From Pseudomonadota bacterium (GTDB lineage: Bacteria; Pseudomonadota; Alphaproteobacteria; Rhizobiales; Xanthobacteraceae): DNA of 64,000 nt. The notes beneath the pieces were generated by a model. That model was not told the DNA's origin. It did no database searches and saw only the letters and a program-made list of their open reading frames with translations. Every line of letters starts with the position of its first letter. The stretch's first letter is position 1. The translations under genes and the position numbers were made by a program. The stretch covers positions 1 through 64,000 of the forward strand of contig JAEXYA010000025.1 in the NCBI GenBank assembly GCA_023451825.1, given 5' to 3'. Positions 41,965 to 51,367 of this stretch are shown piece after piece.

Positions 41965-43371
41965 ATGCACGACATCAAATCGATCCGCGACAATCCCGAA
42001 GCCTTTGACGCTGCGCTGAAGCGGCGCGGTCTGGCTGCGATGTCGTCGTCGTTGCTGGCGATCGACGAGGCACGCCGCACAGCCATCCTCGCCTCCGAAC
42101 AGGCGCAGGCGCGCCGCAACGCGGCCTCCAAGGAAATCGGCGAGGCCAAGAAGACCAAGGATGAGGCGCGCGCCAATGCCCTGATGGCCGAGGTCGCCGA
42201 ACTCAAGACGACGATGCCGGAAATGGACGCCGCGGTGAAAGCCGCTGAAGAACAGCTGCGCACCGAGTTGGCCGGCATTCCGAACCTGCCGCTCGACGAC
42301 GTGCCGGAAGGTGTCGACGAGCATGGCAATGTCGAGCGCCATCACTACGGCGCCAAGCAAAACTATGCCTTCACGCCAAAACCGCATTACGAGATCGGCG
42401 AAGCCATGGGCTTCATGGATTTTGAAGCGGCCGCCAAGCTGTCGGGGGCCCGCTTCGTCGTGCTGAAAAAAGGCCTTGCAAGGTTGGAGCGTGCGATCGG
42501 GCAGTTCATGCTCGACCTGCACACCAACGAGCACGGTTACACCGAAGTCAATCCGCCGCTGCTGGTACGCGACGACGCGATGTTCGGCACGGCGCAGCTG
42601 CCGAAGTTCAAGGAAGATCAGTTCTCGGCTTGGCGTGAACTGGATATCCAAGATCGGGTTGATCGAGCTATCAAGCTCGGGGCGGAGCAGAAGGTTGAAC
42701 AAGTTGGTGACTTTGTGCACCTCTCTATTGATTCGACGAACGTGCCGCGATTTGAGAATCTTTGGCTCATTCCCACCGCTGAAGTGCCGCTGACCAATCT
42801 CGTGCGCGAGTCCATCCTCGACGAGAAAGAGCTGCCGCTGCGCTTTACCGCGCTGACACCGTGCTTCCGCGCCGAAGCCGGCGCGGCTGGCCGCGATACG
42901 CGCGGCATGATCCGGCAGCATCAGTTCACCAAGGTTGAGCTGGTGTCGGTGGTCACGCCGGAGGAGAGCAGGAACGAGCATGAGCGCATGCTGTCCTGCG
43001 CCGAGGAAGTGCTGAAGAAGCTCGGTCTGCATTATCGCGTCATGACGCTGTGCACCGGTGACATGGGCTTTGCCGCGCAAAAGACCTATGACATCGAAGT
43101 CTGGATGCCGGGGCAAGGCGAGGGCGGCGCTTACCGCGAAATCTCGTCCTGCTCGGTGTGCGGCGATTTCCAGGCGCGTCGCATGGATGCGCGGTCGCGT
43201 GGTCCGGACGGCAAACCGCGCTTCGTGCATACGCTGAATGGTTCGGGCACGGCAGTTGGCCGCGCGCTGATCGCCGTGATCGAGAACTATCAGCAGGAAG
43301 ACGGCTCCATCGCGGTGCCAGACGTGCTGCAGCCCTATATGGGCGGCCTCAAACGCGTTCAGGCGAACTGA
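41965..43371 (+). CDS. serS: Seryl-tRNA synthetase
   Basis: From ATG 41965 (with CAGGAA upstream) the product has 468 residues: an N-terminal coiled-coil arm (MHDIKSIRDNPEAFDAALKR through about 110) and a class II core with FRAEAGAAGRDTRGMIRQHQ (motif 2) and NGSGTAVGRALIAVIENYQ (motif 3). It charges tRNA-Ser and tRNA-Sec. A segment near 42620-42760 uses noticeably different codons from its flanks but stays in frame and fits the family, so no frameshift is inferred. Confidence 0.96.
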   Translation: MHDIKSIRDNPEAFDAALKRRGLAAMSSSLLAIDEARRTAILASEQAQARRNAASKEIGEAKKTKDEARANALMAEVAELKTTMPEMDAAVKAAEEQLRTELAGIPNLPLDDVPEGVDEHGNVERHHYGAKQNYAFTPKPHYEIGEAMGFMDFEAAAKLSGARFVVLKKGLARLERAIGQFMLDLHTNEHGYTEVNPPLLVRDDAMFGTAQLPKFKEDQFSAWRELDIQDRVDRAIKLGAEQKVEQVGDFVHLSIDSTNVPRFENLWLIPTAEVPLTNLVRESILDEKELPLRFTALTPCFRAEAGAAGRDTRGMIRQHQFTKVELVSVVTPEESRNEHERMLSCAEEVLKKLGLHYRVMTLCTGDMGFAAQKTYDIEVWMPGQGEGGAYREISSCSVCGDFQARRMDARSRGPDGKPRFVHTLNGSGTAVGRALIAVIENYQQEDGSIAVPDVLQPYMGGLKRVQAN

Positions 43372-43387
43372 TCATTGCCTGAACGTG

Positions 43388-43951
43388 TCACGCGCGGTTT
43401 GCTGTGACGAGCGAGCATTTCGCTTTAGCCGCGCGGACATTGACGTGTCCGACAAGCGTCATGGGAAACGCCTTGCGGCTCTTCATGGCGACGGTCTCGG
43501 TCACCCGCTTGCGGCGCTCTGTGGTGTAACTGCCGTCGCGACTCTTGAAAGCGCAGAGCAGTTCGAGATCCTTGATGTCGTAGGCATTGGCGTTACGGAC
43601 GGTGAAAGTCATCAGCGCCCGCGATCCCATGCCGCCGCGGCGAAACGACTGACGCGACAGGCTGACGCGCTTGAGATCGACGGCCTCGGGCGCGTCCGCC
43701 AGCTTCGCGGGCTTCGCTTCGGGGATTGCGTCATCCTCTGGTGGGGCTGCCAGTGCAAGGTTCAGCGTCAGGTCAGGCTGTGACGTTCGCGCGAAGCTCG
43801 GCATCAACAGCCACCCGGCGACGCCAATTGCGACCAGGATCGGGACGCCCAGCCAAATCCGCCGATCAAGCACCGTGACCATGTTCGTCGCCTCGATGGG
43901 CGCTGCGGCCTGACTTTCGGTCGCGCGCTGATGTCCGAAACGCACCGACAC
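43388..43951 (-). CDS. Membrane-anchored protein with FxLYD-like outer domain
   Basis: The 187-residue protein has one transmembrane helix at about 33-52 (IWLGVPILVAIGVAGWLLMP), a Pro/Ala-rich linker and a C-terminal part (SRALMTFTVRNANAYDIKDL through LVGHVNVRAAKAKC) that resembles beta-sandwich FxLYD/DUF3426-type domains. The domain assignment is tentative. It should sit in the inner membrane with the domain in the periplasm. The start may be GTG 43951 or ATG 43882 (MVTVLDRRIW). It lies between serS and surE on the opposite strand, interrupting an otherwise plus-strand run. Confidence 0.7.
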   Translation of the reverse strand: MSVRFGHQRATESQAAAPIEATNMVTVLDRRIWLGVPILVAIGVAGWLLMPSFARTSQPDLTLNLALAAPPEDDAIPEAKPAKLADAPEAVDLKRVSLSRQSFRRGGMGSRALMTFTVRNANAYDIKDLELLCAFKSRDGSYTTERRKRVTETVAMKSRKAFPMTLVGHVNVRAAKAKCSLVTANRA

Positions 43952-44119
43952 TCATTGCTCAAAACAGAACAGCGTTTCGGCCCAGTCGGTTCCCGTGTGC
44001 CGGAAAAATGGCGCGACGGCGGCATCTGACAGCGGCGAATAGGGGGTGGCAAAACCGCTTCCAGGCTGGCAAAAAGTCCGCCAAGGGCCGGGTCGGCCGG
44101 ATCGAAAGGGCTGACACGC

Positions 44120-44887
44120 ATGCGCATTCTCTGCACCAATGACGACGGCATTCACGCGCCGGGCCTGCAGATCATCGAGCAGATCGCCAAGCAATTGTCC
44201 GACGATGTCTGGGTGGTGGCGCCCGAACTCGATCAGTCCGGCGTGTCGCATTCGCTGTCGCTGAATGATCCGCTGCGCCTGCGCGAAGTCAGCGAGCGGC
44301 ACTATGCCGTGCGCGGCACGCCGACCGACTGCGTCATCATGGGCGCGCGGCACATCCTCAAGGACAAGCAACCCGATCTGGTTCTGTCCGGCGTCAACAA
44401 GGGCCGCAACGTTGCTGAAGACGTGGTCTATTCCGGCACCATCGCCGGCGCGCTGGAAGGCACCATTCTCGGTTTTCCGTCGGTGGCGCTCTCGCAGGAA
44501 TTTTCCATGGCGACCCGCAATGCGCCGCAGTGGGACACCGCGCTGGCCTTCGGTCCTGATGTCTTGCGCAAGGTCATCAAGGCCGGCGTGCCGAAGAACA
44601 CCGTGATCAATATCAACTTCCCGGCCTGCGATGCGGATGAGGTGAAGGGCGTTGTCGTAACACGCCAGGGCAAGCGCAATCAGGGTTTCCTGCGCATCGA
44701 CGAGCGCCGCGATGGCCGCAACAATCCTTATTTCTGGATCGGCTTCGAGCGGATCGTTGCCGCGGAAGCACCGCCGGAAGGCACCGATCTGGCGGCTTTG
44801 GCTGCGCACTATGTTTCGGTGACACCGCTGCGGCTCGACCGCACCGACGAGGCGTTCAGCGATGCACTGAGCAAGGCGCTGGGGTAA
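44120..44887 (+). CDS. surE: SurE, 5'-nucleotidase
   Basis: The 255-residue protein begins MRILCTNDDGIHAPGLQIIE with the metal-binding NDD, followed by DQSGVSHSLSLNDPLRLR and LVLSGVNKGRN, all SurE hallmarks. It dephosphorylates nucleoside monophosphates. AAGGG lies upstream of ATG 44120. It is grouped with pcm and nlpD, as in the classic surE-pcm-nlpD arrangement, except that a minus-strand response regulator lies between surE and pcm here. Confidence 0.96.
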   Translation: MRILCTNDDGIHAPGLQIIEQIAKQLSDDVWVVAPELDQSGVSHSLSLNDPLRLREVSERHYAVRGTPTDCVIMGARHILKDKQPDLVLSGVNKGRNVAEDVVYSGTIAGALEGTILGFPSVALSQEFSMATRNAPQWDTALAFGPDVLRKVIKAGVPKNTVININFPACDADEVKGVVVTRQGKRNQGFLRIDERRDGRNNPYFWIGFERIVAAEAPPEGTDLAALAAHYVSVTPLRLDRTDEAFSDALSKALG

Positions 44888-44894
44888 CTCAGTG

Positions 44895-44990
44895 GTCGGA
44901 TGAGTGGAGCGAAGCGATACCTATCACGGCCGGGCGTTGGTCTGATGGGTGTCGCCCTGCGCTGTCGCGCCTTCGATCACCCCACCCTAG
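44895..44990. repeat. Degenerate inverted repeat, GTAGGATGGGTTGAGC family
   Basis: GTCGGATGAGTGGAGCGAAG at the left and GATCACCCCACCCTAG at the right resemble the arms of the repeats at 9338, 30413 and 51260, but many bases have diverged. It lies at the convergent junction of surE and the response-regulator gene. Confidence 0.55.
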
Positions 44991-45005
44991 AACCGCAGCT
45001 CTGCG

Positions 45006-45383
45006 TTAAACCGCCACGCCCTTCAGCGTCGCAGCCAGCACCTGGGCCAGGGTTTCCATTTGGAACGGCTTCTGCAGGGTCGGGCGGTTGCGGAAATCCT
45101 CGGGCAGGCCTTGGGCGCCGTAGCCCGTCGCGAAAATGAAAGGCTTGTTGCGCGCCGCAAGCGCTTCTGCGACAGGCGAAATCACCTTGCCGTTGACGTT
45201 GACGTCGAGGATCGCCACGTCGAATTCAGCGGAGCCGGCAAGGCGGGTGGCCTCGACGATATCGCCGGCTTCGGCGGCGACCTGGTAACCGAGGTCTTCG
45301 AGCATATCGGCGACCATCATGCGGATCATGACCTCGTCTTCCACGAGGAAGACGGAGCCGCCCGGCTGGTTCGATTCAGTCAT
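45006..45383 (-). CDS. Single-domain response regulator (receiver only)
   Basis: The 125-residue CheY-like protein has the acidic pair in VEDE, the phosphoacceptor Asp in AILDVNVNG, the conserved Thr in FATGYG and the Lys in LQKPF. No output domain is present, so it probably passes phosphate on or acts by protein contact. The start is ATG 45383 (MTESNQPGGSVFLVEDE). No histidine kinase is nearby; it is an orphan here. It is divergent from pcm across 295 bp that hold no other gene. Confidence 0.92.
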   Translation of the reverse strand: MTESNQPGGSVFLVEDEVMIRMMVADMLEDLGYQVAAEAGDIVEATRLAGSAEFDVAILDVNVNGKVISPVAEALAARNKPFIFATGYGAQGLPEDFRNRPTLQKPFQMETLAQVLAATLKGVAV

Positions 45384-45678
45384 GGCCGCTTTCCTTGCAT
45401 AATCCCCAACGGAACGTCGCAAATTCCGCATTTGAACGCAATCGCACCGGGCGCGAATTCGAAGGACTCAAATAGCGCAGCCGCCGAACATTCTATGTAC
45501 GGTTTCCGACTTTGGCGCCGCAATTCGGTGGTCCCCGACGCCGCTAACAAGTGCGCCACGTCCGGGTTCCCCGATCGGAACAATAATCTTTCCTGTCCCG
45601 GGTGTTGTTCCTGGCGAGATTGCATCAACCTATTTGGGGTAATCGGGCGCGATCGCAAGTTGAGGGCGGGCAGTTCCC

Positions 45679-46329
45679 ATGATCGATACCGGCCATCCGC
45701 CAGAGCAGATGCAATTCCAGCTAAGCCTGCGTCGCCGCGGTATCAGCGACGGCCGCGTGCTGCGCGCCATGGAAGAGGTGCCCCGCGACCGCTTTATCGA
45801 TCAGGCCGACCGCGAATATGCCTGGCGGGACTCCGCGCTGCCGATCTCGTGCGGGCAAACCATCAGCCAGCCATTCGTGGTCGCCTATATGACCGAGCAG
45901 CTGCAGTTGGAGCCACGGCACCGCGTGCTCGAGCTCGGGACAGGCTCCGGCTATCAGGCGGCCATCCTCGCAAAACTGGTCCGTGACGTTTTGACGGTGG
46001 AGCGGTATCGCACATTGGCCGACACGGCACGTGTCCGCCTGGAAAGCCTTGCGCTCTACAATGCCGAAGTCATGCTCGGCGATGGCCTCAATCTCGGCTC
46101 CAATCTCGGGGCATTCGACCGCATCATCGTCACTGCGGCGGTCGAAGCCGTGCCGCAATCGCTAATGGACTTACTGGATGACGGCGGGGTCCTCATTGCG
46201 CCCGTCGGTCCGCATCACGGCGTGCAGACGCTGGTCCGCATTCGCAAGACCGGCGACACCATCGAGCAGCGTGAGCTCGTGGCCGTACGCTTCGTACCTG
46301 CGCTTTCAGGCATCGCGCGCGAACTTTGA
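45679..46329 (+). CDS. pcm: Protein-L-isoaspartate O-methyltransferase
   Basis: The 216-residue SAM-dependent enzyme has the SAM-binding motif VLELGTGSGYQAAILAKL, the N-terminal GRVLRAMEEVPRDRFID, and CGQTISQPFVVAYMTEQLQL, all typical of PIMT. It methylates abnormal isoaspartyl residues to start their repair. It precedes the NlpD-like gene by about 106 bp. Length is normal. Confidence 0.95.
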   Translation: MIDTGHPPEQMQFQLSLRRRGISDGRVLRAMEEVPRDRFIDQADREYAWRDSALPISCGQTISQPFVVAYMTEQLQLEPRHRVLELGTGSGYQAAILAKLVRDVLTVERYRTLADTARVRLESLALYNAEVMLGDGLNLGSNLGAFDRIIVTAAVEAVPQSLMDLLDDGGVLIAPVGPHHGVQTLVRIRKTGDTIEQRELVAVRFVPALSGIAREL

Positions 46330-46435
46330 ACAAGTTCGTGATCGGTTCTGATGTCTTTGTCTCAGGGTTAAAGGCTTGGTAACGGAGACGGTGTTTACTC
46401 AATTCAGTCGTTTGTTGCGTATGAGTGAGTAACCA

Positions 46436-47881
46436 ATGTCCCGCGTAGTCGAGTTGCTTTGCTCGCGTCGTTCTCCGCAGGTTGCGGTGCTGGCGTTGAT
46501 GTCCATCGGATTTGCCGGCTGCAGCGCCGACATGTCGACGCGGCTCTCCCAGACATTCGACGGTAACAATATCAGTGCCAGCTCCAACCGCCAGTTCGGC
46601 TGGCAGGGTGGTGCAGGCGAGGCCACCGGTTCGGTGCCGCAGCGCCCGGTCGCTCAGGCGCCGCGTGAATTACCGCAGTATCAGCGCCCGTCTTACAATC
46701 CGCAGCCGCAATATTCGTCGCAGCCGCTGCCGCCGCCGATCTCGGCGCCGCAGTCTTATCCGTCTGCGCCCCAGTCCTATCCTTCGGCTCCGCGTCCGGT
46801 TGCATCTGCCGCGCCGGTCAGCGGTGGTGGCAATGGCATGTATACGCCGCCGCCCGCGCGCACGCCGATCGAGCACACTGGCAGCACGGCTCCGCGCTCG
46901 GTTGCCGCAGCGCCGGCTTCCGCTCACGCAGCTGGCAACGGCACCACCATCATCGTCGGCACGAGCGACACACTCGACGGTCTGTCAAAGCGCTATAATG
47001 TTTCGCAGGCTGCGATCCTGCAGGCCAACGGCTATCGCGGTCCACGCGCGTTGTCGCCCGGCCAGTCGCTGATCATTCCGCGTCAAGGTACGGTTGCTGC
47101 ATCGGCTGTCGCGGCGGCTCCGGTTCGTACTGCCGCCGCCGGCACCACGCATTACGTCAATCGCGGCGATACGCTGATGAGCATCTCGCGCAAGAACAAC
47201 GTGCCGGTTGCCGAACTCGCGCGCGCCAACGGCTTGTCGCCGACTGCCCAGCTCAAGCTTGGCACCAAGATCAATGTGCCGGCCGCACGCACCGCTGCTG
47301 CAGCACCGACCGGATCTGCTCCTGCTCCGCTCGGAGCGCCATCGACGATCGCCGCTGCGCCGGTTGCGCCCGTCACGACAGCACCCGCGCGCGTCGCTGC
47401 AGTTGAGCCGCAGCAGAAGGCGCGTCTCGCCAGCGCGACGCCAACGTCTGAGGTGGCGACGCCTGAGTCTCCGACCAAGGTTGCTGACGCCACCGGTGCG
47501 CTGCCGACTTTCCGCTGGCCGGTGCGCGGCCGCGTTGCCACCGGCTACGGCGCCAAGACGAATGGCAAGTCGAATGACGGCATCAACATCGCGGTGCCGG
47601 AAGGCACGCCGGTGAAGGCTGCTGAAGACGGTGTCGTCGCTTATGCCGGCAATGAACTCAAGGGCTACGGCAATCTCGTGCTCGTGCGTCACTCGAACGG
47701 CTATGTGACCGCTTACGCTCACGCTAGCGAACTGATGGTCAAGCGTGGCGAAACCATCAAGCGTGGCCAGGTGATCATGAAGTCAGGTCAGTCCGGCGAA
47801 GTCGGCTCGCCGCAGCTGCATTTCGAGATCCGTAAGGGGTCGTCGCCGGTTGATCCGCTCCAGTTCCTCAATGGAGCGTGA
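46436..47881 (+). CDS. nlpD: NlpD-like LysM / LytM lipoprotein
   Basis: The 481-residue protein has a lipoprotein signal with a lipobox at about IGFAGC, a Gln/Pro-rich segment, two LysM peptidoglycan-binding motifs (about 168-212 and 238-282) and a C-terminal LytM/M23 domain (358-478). In that domain the first zinc-ligand segment reads SNDGINIAVP, with Asn where active M23 enzymes have His and Asp, as in E. coli NlpD (NKGIDI). It is therefore probably not a peptidase but an amidase activator at division sites. It closes the surE-pcm-nlpD group and is followed by a clear terminator. Confidence 0.9.
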   Translation: MSRVVELLCSRRSPQVAVLALMSIGFAGCSADMSTRLSQTFDGNNISASSNRQFGWQGGAGEATGSVPQRPVAQAPRELPQYQRPSYNPQPQYSSQPLPPPISAPQSYPSAPQSYPSAPRPVASAAPVSGGGNGMYTPPPARTPIEHTGSTAPRSVAAAPASAHAAGNGTTIIVGTSDTLDGLSKRYNVSQAAILQANGYRGPRALSPGQSLIIPRQGTVAASAVAAAPVRTAAAGTTHYVNRGDTLMSISRKNNVPVAELARANGLSPTAQLKLGTKINVPAARTAAAAPTGSAPAPLGAPSTIAAAPVAPVTTAPARVAAVEPQQKARLASATPTSEVATPESPTKVADATGALPTFRWPVRGRVATGYGAKTNGKSNDGINIAVPEGTPVKAAEDGVVAYAGNELKGYGNLVLVRHSNGYVTAYAHASELMVKRGETIKRGQVIMKSGQSGEVGSPQLHFEIRKGSSPVDPLQFLNGA

Positions 47882-47914
47882 TACACGGACCCAAGCAGAC
47901 TGAGAGATTCAAAG

Positions 47915-47939
47915 CGGCGCCAGCGGGCGCCGTTTTTTT
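47915..47939 (+). terminator. Rho-independent terminator after nlpD
   Basis: A 7-bp GC stem (CGGCGCC / GGCGCCG) with loop AGCG is followed directly by seven T residues, 34 bp past the nlpD stop. This is one of the two clearest intrinsic terminators in the window. Confidence 0.9.
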
Positions 47940-48109
47940 ATGAACTCATAAAGCGATGCGCGAAACGTCGCCGCGTACATGTGCCGCATGTGTTTCGCTG
48001 GCAACGCTGCGCGGGGATCTTTGTGGCCTGCGATGGGCAACGTCGACGTGCACCACTTCACCTGATCTAGTCGCCGCGGGGAATCATCATCCGATTCGGG
48101 GCGAACGAG

Positions 48110-51100
48110 ATGGGCAATGCGGTTTGGAGTCGTCGCGCGACGCGTGGATGGCTTGGGTCAACGGCGCTGGCACTGGCATTTGCGACATTGGCTCATGCGC
48201 CGTCTTTCGCCGCCGACTACAACACGTCGCCGAACCTGCCGGCGACATTTCCCAGCGCGTATGACCAGAGCTGGAATCGCAACCTGATCGGGATGGATGC
48301 CGCTTATCTGCGCGGCTTCACTGGCGCCGGCGTCATGGTGACGGTGGCGGATACCGGCTTCGACACCAACAATGCGGCGCTGGTGCGCGCCTTGCGGCTC
48401 GATCTTGCGCGCAACTTCGTCATGGTGAACGGCCGCGCGTATAACCCTTATGACGTATCGCCGCTGCCTGAAGGCGTCGTGCACGGTTCGCATGTGGCCG
48501 GCATCATCGCCGCGCAGAAGTTCGACAATCCCGGGCTCGTCATGCACGGCATCGCCTATGATGCGGAGGTCGTTCCGATCCGCATGCTGACCGACAAATT
48601 CTCGACCGCGGCGCCGGACATCGATCCGAGCGTCGAGGCGTTGAACTATTTCGCCTCGCTCAGCGGCACGTGGATCTACAATGCGAGCTATGGCCCGGCC
48701 ATCGACCCGAAAGCGCCGCCGCAGAGCCAATGGTATGTCGGCCAGTGGGTGTTTGACGAAGCGGTGGCGGCGGAGAACGTGCTGCGCGCCGGCAAGATCA
48801 TCGTCGCCGCGAATGGCAATGACCGCGAGCGGCATCCGAAGGCGGGACAGAATGCGTCGGGCCTCGCGCTGCTGCCCTACATCAACCCGGCCCATGCCGG
48901 GCGCGGCGTTTACACGGATAACAACGCCAATTTCGATTTCACGGTGCTGCAGCGTCTGCCGGGCCAGATCATTGCCGTGACGGCGGTGACGGATCTGAAG
49001 CGCTCCGCGGACTATTCGAACTTCTGCGGCGTGACCGCGAGCTGGTGCGTCGCAGCGCCCGGTGGCGATCGGCCGGCACGGCCCGGTGTCTATTCCGCCT
49101 TCGACAACAACACCTATGCTTTCGAGGAAGGCACCTCGATGGCGGCGCCGGCTGTGACTGGTGCACTGGCGGTGCTGATGCAGGCGCATCCGTTCTATAA
49201 CGCGCAGGACCTGACGCATCTGCTGTTCTCGACGGCCGAGGATCTCGGCCTGCCGGGCATCGACAAGGAGTTCGGCCAGGGTCTGGTCCGCGTCGATCGT
49301 GCCATTGCCGGGCCGACTGCACTCGCGGCCGGCGCCAGCGTCAATGTCGCGGCCGGGCTGACCGATTATTGGAGCATGTCGTTCAGCACCGATGCGGGTT
49401 TCAGCAAGGTCGGCGACGGCGTGCTGACCGTATCCGGCCGCGTCACAGCGAATGGTGACGTGGACGTCGATGCCGGTACGCTGGCGGTGGACGGCACATT
49501 CAGCCTCGCGACCGGCAATCTGCTGGTACAGCAAGGCGGCACCATCGCCGGCTTCGGTGCGATCTATGGCGACAGCACCATCTTCGGCACCTTGTCGCCG
49601 GGCAAGATGGCGAATGAAGAAGACTTGCACGCCAATGGCGCCATCGCCCCCGGCACCGTGCTGGCGGGCAATTCGGTCGGCACGCTGACCTTCCACGGCA
49701 ATGTCACGCTGACGCCCGGCGCCACCACGCGGCTCGATATCGACGGCACCCAGCTCATTCCCGGCGGTCCCGGCACTTATGACAAGGTCATCGTCAGCGG
49801 CGCCGGCAATGTGTTCTGGGCCAGCGGCACATTGATGCCGGTGCTACGCGGGAGCGTTGGCACCGTGAGCGCCTACACGCCGCCGATCGGCGCGCGCTTC
49901 GACATCATCCAGGCGGTGGATGGCGCACACACCGCAGGTGTATTCAACGGCATCACCCAGCCGGTGGACGGCATGGCGGCGAAGTCGCGCTTCGATGTCA
50001 TCTATGGCGGCGCGCTGATCGCGCTGGCGGTGACGCCGGAAAGTTTCGCCGGCCTTGCCGCCGATGCCGGTCTCGGCAGCAATGCGCGCCTCATCGCCGA
50101 CTTGCTGGACCGCCGCCGCGCGGCGCCGGCGGAGATGCCGTCAGCCGACAACAAGGCGTTGTTCGATACGATCTACAGCCTCGGCGACGAGGGCGCCTAT
50201 GCGAGCGGGCTCTATCAGATCACCGGTCCCGGCCAGCCCGCGGTCATGAGCGCCATGGCGCAGAGTTTCCAGGGCTTCATGGGCCCGATCGCGGATCGCC
50301 AGAGCGCTCATGTGCTGAACGCGTCCACCGGCATGGTCGGCACCGCGCAGGCCTTTGCGATGGCCTATGACGGTCGCATCATGAATGTCGCCACCAGCCA
50401 GGCCTTTGCCAGCCTCGACCAGCCGCGCGCCGAGCAGGGCTGGACCGTATGGGGGCAGGGCTTTGGCCGCATGAGCAAGGTGGGCAGTATCGGCGATCTC
50501 GCCGGCTCGCGCACCATCAGCACCGGCTTCGTCATGGGCGCCGACCGCGCGGTTTCGGCGAACCTGCTGGCGGGCGGCGCCTTCGGCTATGCCCGCACCG
50601 CCGCCAGCAGCGAGGGCACCACGGGCACGTCGGATACATATTCCGGCGCCGCCTATGCCACCTGGACGCCCGGCGCTGCCAAATTCGATTTGCGCGTTGC
50701 CGCCGGCCCGAGCCAGATCGCCACCGGGCGACAGACCGTGCTGCTGCCTGGCGCCATCGGCGGCAGCACCAACGGATTTGGCACGGCGGTGAATCTGGAG
50801 GCCGGCTATCTGATCCCGGTCTGGCAGCAAGCGGTGCTGCAGCCTTTTGCCGGCCTCGGCTGGCAGGGCTTTCGCCGCGGTGCCTATACGGAGAACCAGA
50901 TGCCGTTCGGCATCGCTTACGGCGCGCAGTTCTACGAGAAGCTCACCACCACCCTCGGCCTGTCGGCGAGCGCGCGGCTGAGCGCCATGGACGGCACCAC
51001 GCTGATGCCGGAACTGCGCCTCGGCTGGGGCCATGATTTGCGAGATACCACGCTGATCACCCAGGCCGCCTTACTCGACACCGTGCTCACCGTGGCCGGC

Positions 51101-51250
51101 GCGCAGCCCGGCCGCGATGCCGCGCTGGTCGGCCTCAAACTGTCCGGCTGGCGCAGCGAGAATTTCCGTTTGTACGGATCATATAACGGCGAATTCCGCA
51201 GCAATGCGCTGAGCCATCAGGTGGCCGCGGGGGCCAGGTTCAGCTGGTAG
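48110..51250 (+). CDS. Autotransporter 4 with subtilisin-like protease passenger
   Basis: The 1046-residue protein has a signal peptide (GSTALALAFATLAHAPSFAA) and an S8 protease domain with the triad Asp81 (VADTGFDT), His125 (VVHGSHVAGI) and Ser343 (EGTSMAAPAVTG). A beta-helical stalk with a short PATR-like motif (GDGVLTVSGRVTANGDVDVD) precedes a C-terminal barrel from about residue 770, ending GARFSW. It resembles subtilisin-family autotransporters that process surface or host proteins. Its barrel is more distant from those of autotransporters 1-3, so it is probably not part of that duplication. The promoter is likely within 47940-48109. Confidence 0.93.
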   Translation: MGNAVWSRRATRGWLGSTALALAFATLAHAPSFAADYNTSPNLPATFPSAYDQSWNRNLIGMDAAYLRGFTGAGVMVTVADTGFDTNNAALVRALRLDLARNFVMVNGRAYNPYDVSPLPEGVVHGSHVAGIIAAQKFDNPGLVMHGIAYDAEVVPIRMLTDKFSTAAPDIDPSVEALNYFASLSGTWIYNASYGPAIDPKAPPQSQWYVGQWVFDEAVAAENVLRAGKIIVAANGNDRERHPKAGQNASGLALLPYINPAHAGRGVYTDNNANFDFTVLQRLPGQIIAVTAVTDLKRSADYSNFCGVTASWCVAAPGGDRPARPGVYSAFDNNTYAFEEGTSMAAPAVTGALAVLMQAHPFYNAQDLTHLLFSTAEDLGLPGIDKEFGQGLVRVDRAIAGPTALAAGASVNVAAGLTDYWSMSFSTDAGFSKVGDGVLTVSGRVTANGDVDVDAGTLAVDGTFSLATGNLLVQQGGTIAGFGAIYGDSTIFGTLSPGKMANEEDLHANGAIAPGTVLAGNSVGTLTFHGNVTLTPGATTRLDIDGTQLIPGGPGTYDKVIVSGAGNVFWASGTLMPVLRGSVGTVSAYTPPIGARFDIIQAVDGAHTAGVFNGITQPVDGMAAKSRFDVIYGGALIALAVTPESFAGLAADAGLGSNARLIADLLDRRRAAPAEMPSADNKALFDTIYSLGDEGAYASGLYQITGPGQPAVMSAMAQSFQGFMGPIADRQSAHVLNASTGMVGTAQAFAMAYDGRIMNVATSQAFASLDQPRAEQGWTVWGQGFGRMSKVGSIGDLAGSRTISTGFVMGADRAVSANLLAGGAFGYARTAASSEGTTGTSDTYSGAAYATWTPGAAKFDLRVAAGPSQIATGRQTVLLPGAIGGSTNGFGTAVNLEAGYLIPVWQQAVLQPFAGLGWQGFRRGAYTENQMPFGIAYGAQFYEKLTTTLGLSASARLSAMDGTTLMPELRLGWGHDLRDTTLITQAALLDTVLTVAGAQPGRDAALVGLKLSGWRSENFRLYGSYNGEFRSNALSHQVAAGARFSW

Positions 51251-51259
51251 CGCCGAGAA

Positions 51260-51361
51260 GTAGGATGGGTTGAGCGCAGGCGCGCAGCGCCGGAGCGATA
51301 CCCATCACCGCATGCTCCGGTGTCGGTGGTGATGGGTATCGCTTCGCTCAACCCATCCTAC
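51260..51361. repeat. Inverted repeat, GTAGGATGGGTTGAGC type
   Basis: GTAGGATGGGTTGAGCGC pairs with GCTCAACCCATCCTAC, with inner GGAGCGATACCCATCACC and GGTGATGGGTATCGC. It fills the convergent gap between autotransporter 4 and the DUF815 ATPase gene, and is close in sequence to the copy at 9338. Confidence 0.88.
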
Positions 51362-51367
51362 GCTTCC

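Noticed and set aside
42620..42760. Possible frameshift or foreign insert in serS because codon use changes
   Set aside because: The frame stays open and the protein still fits seryl-tRNA synthetase before and after, so only codon choice differs.
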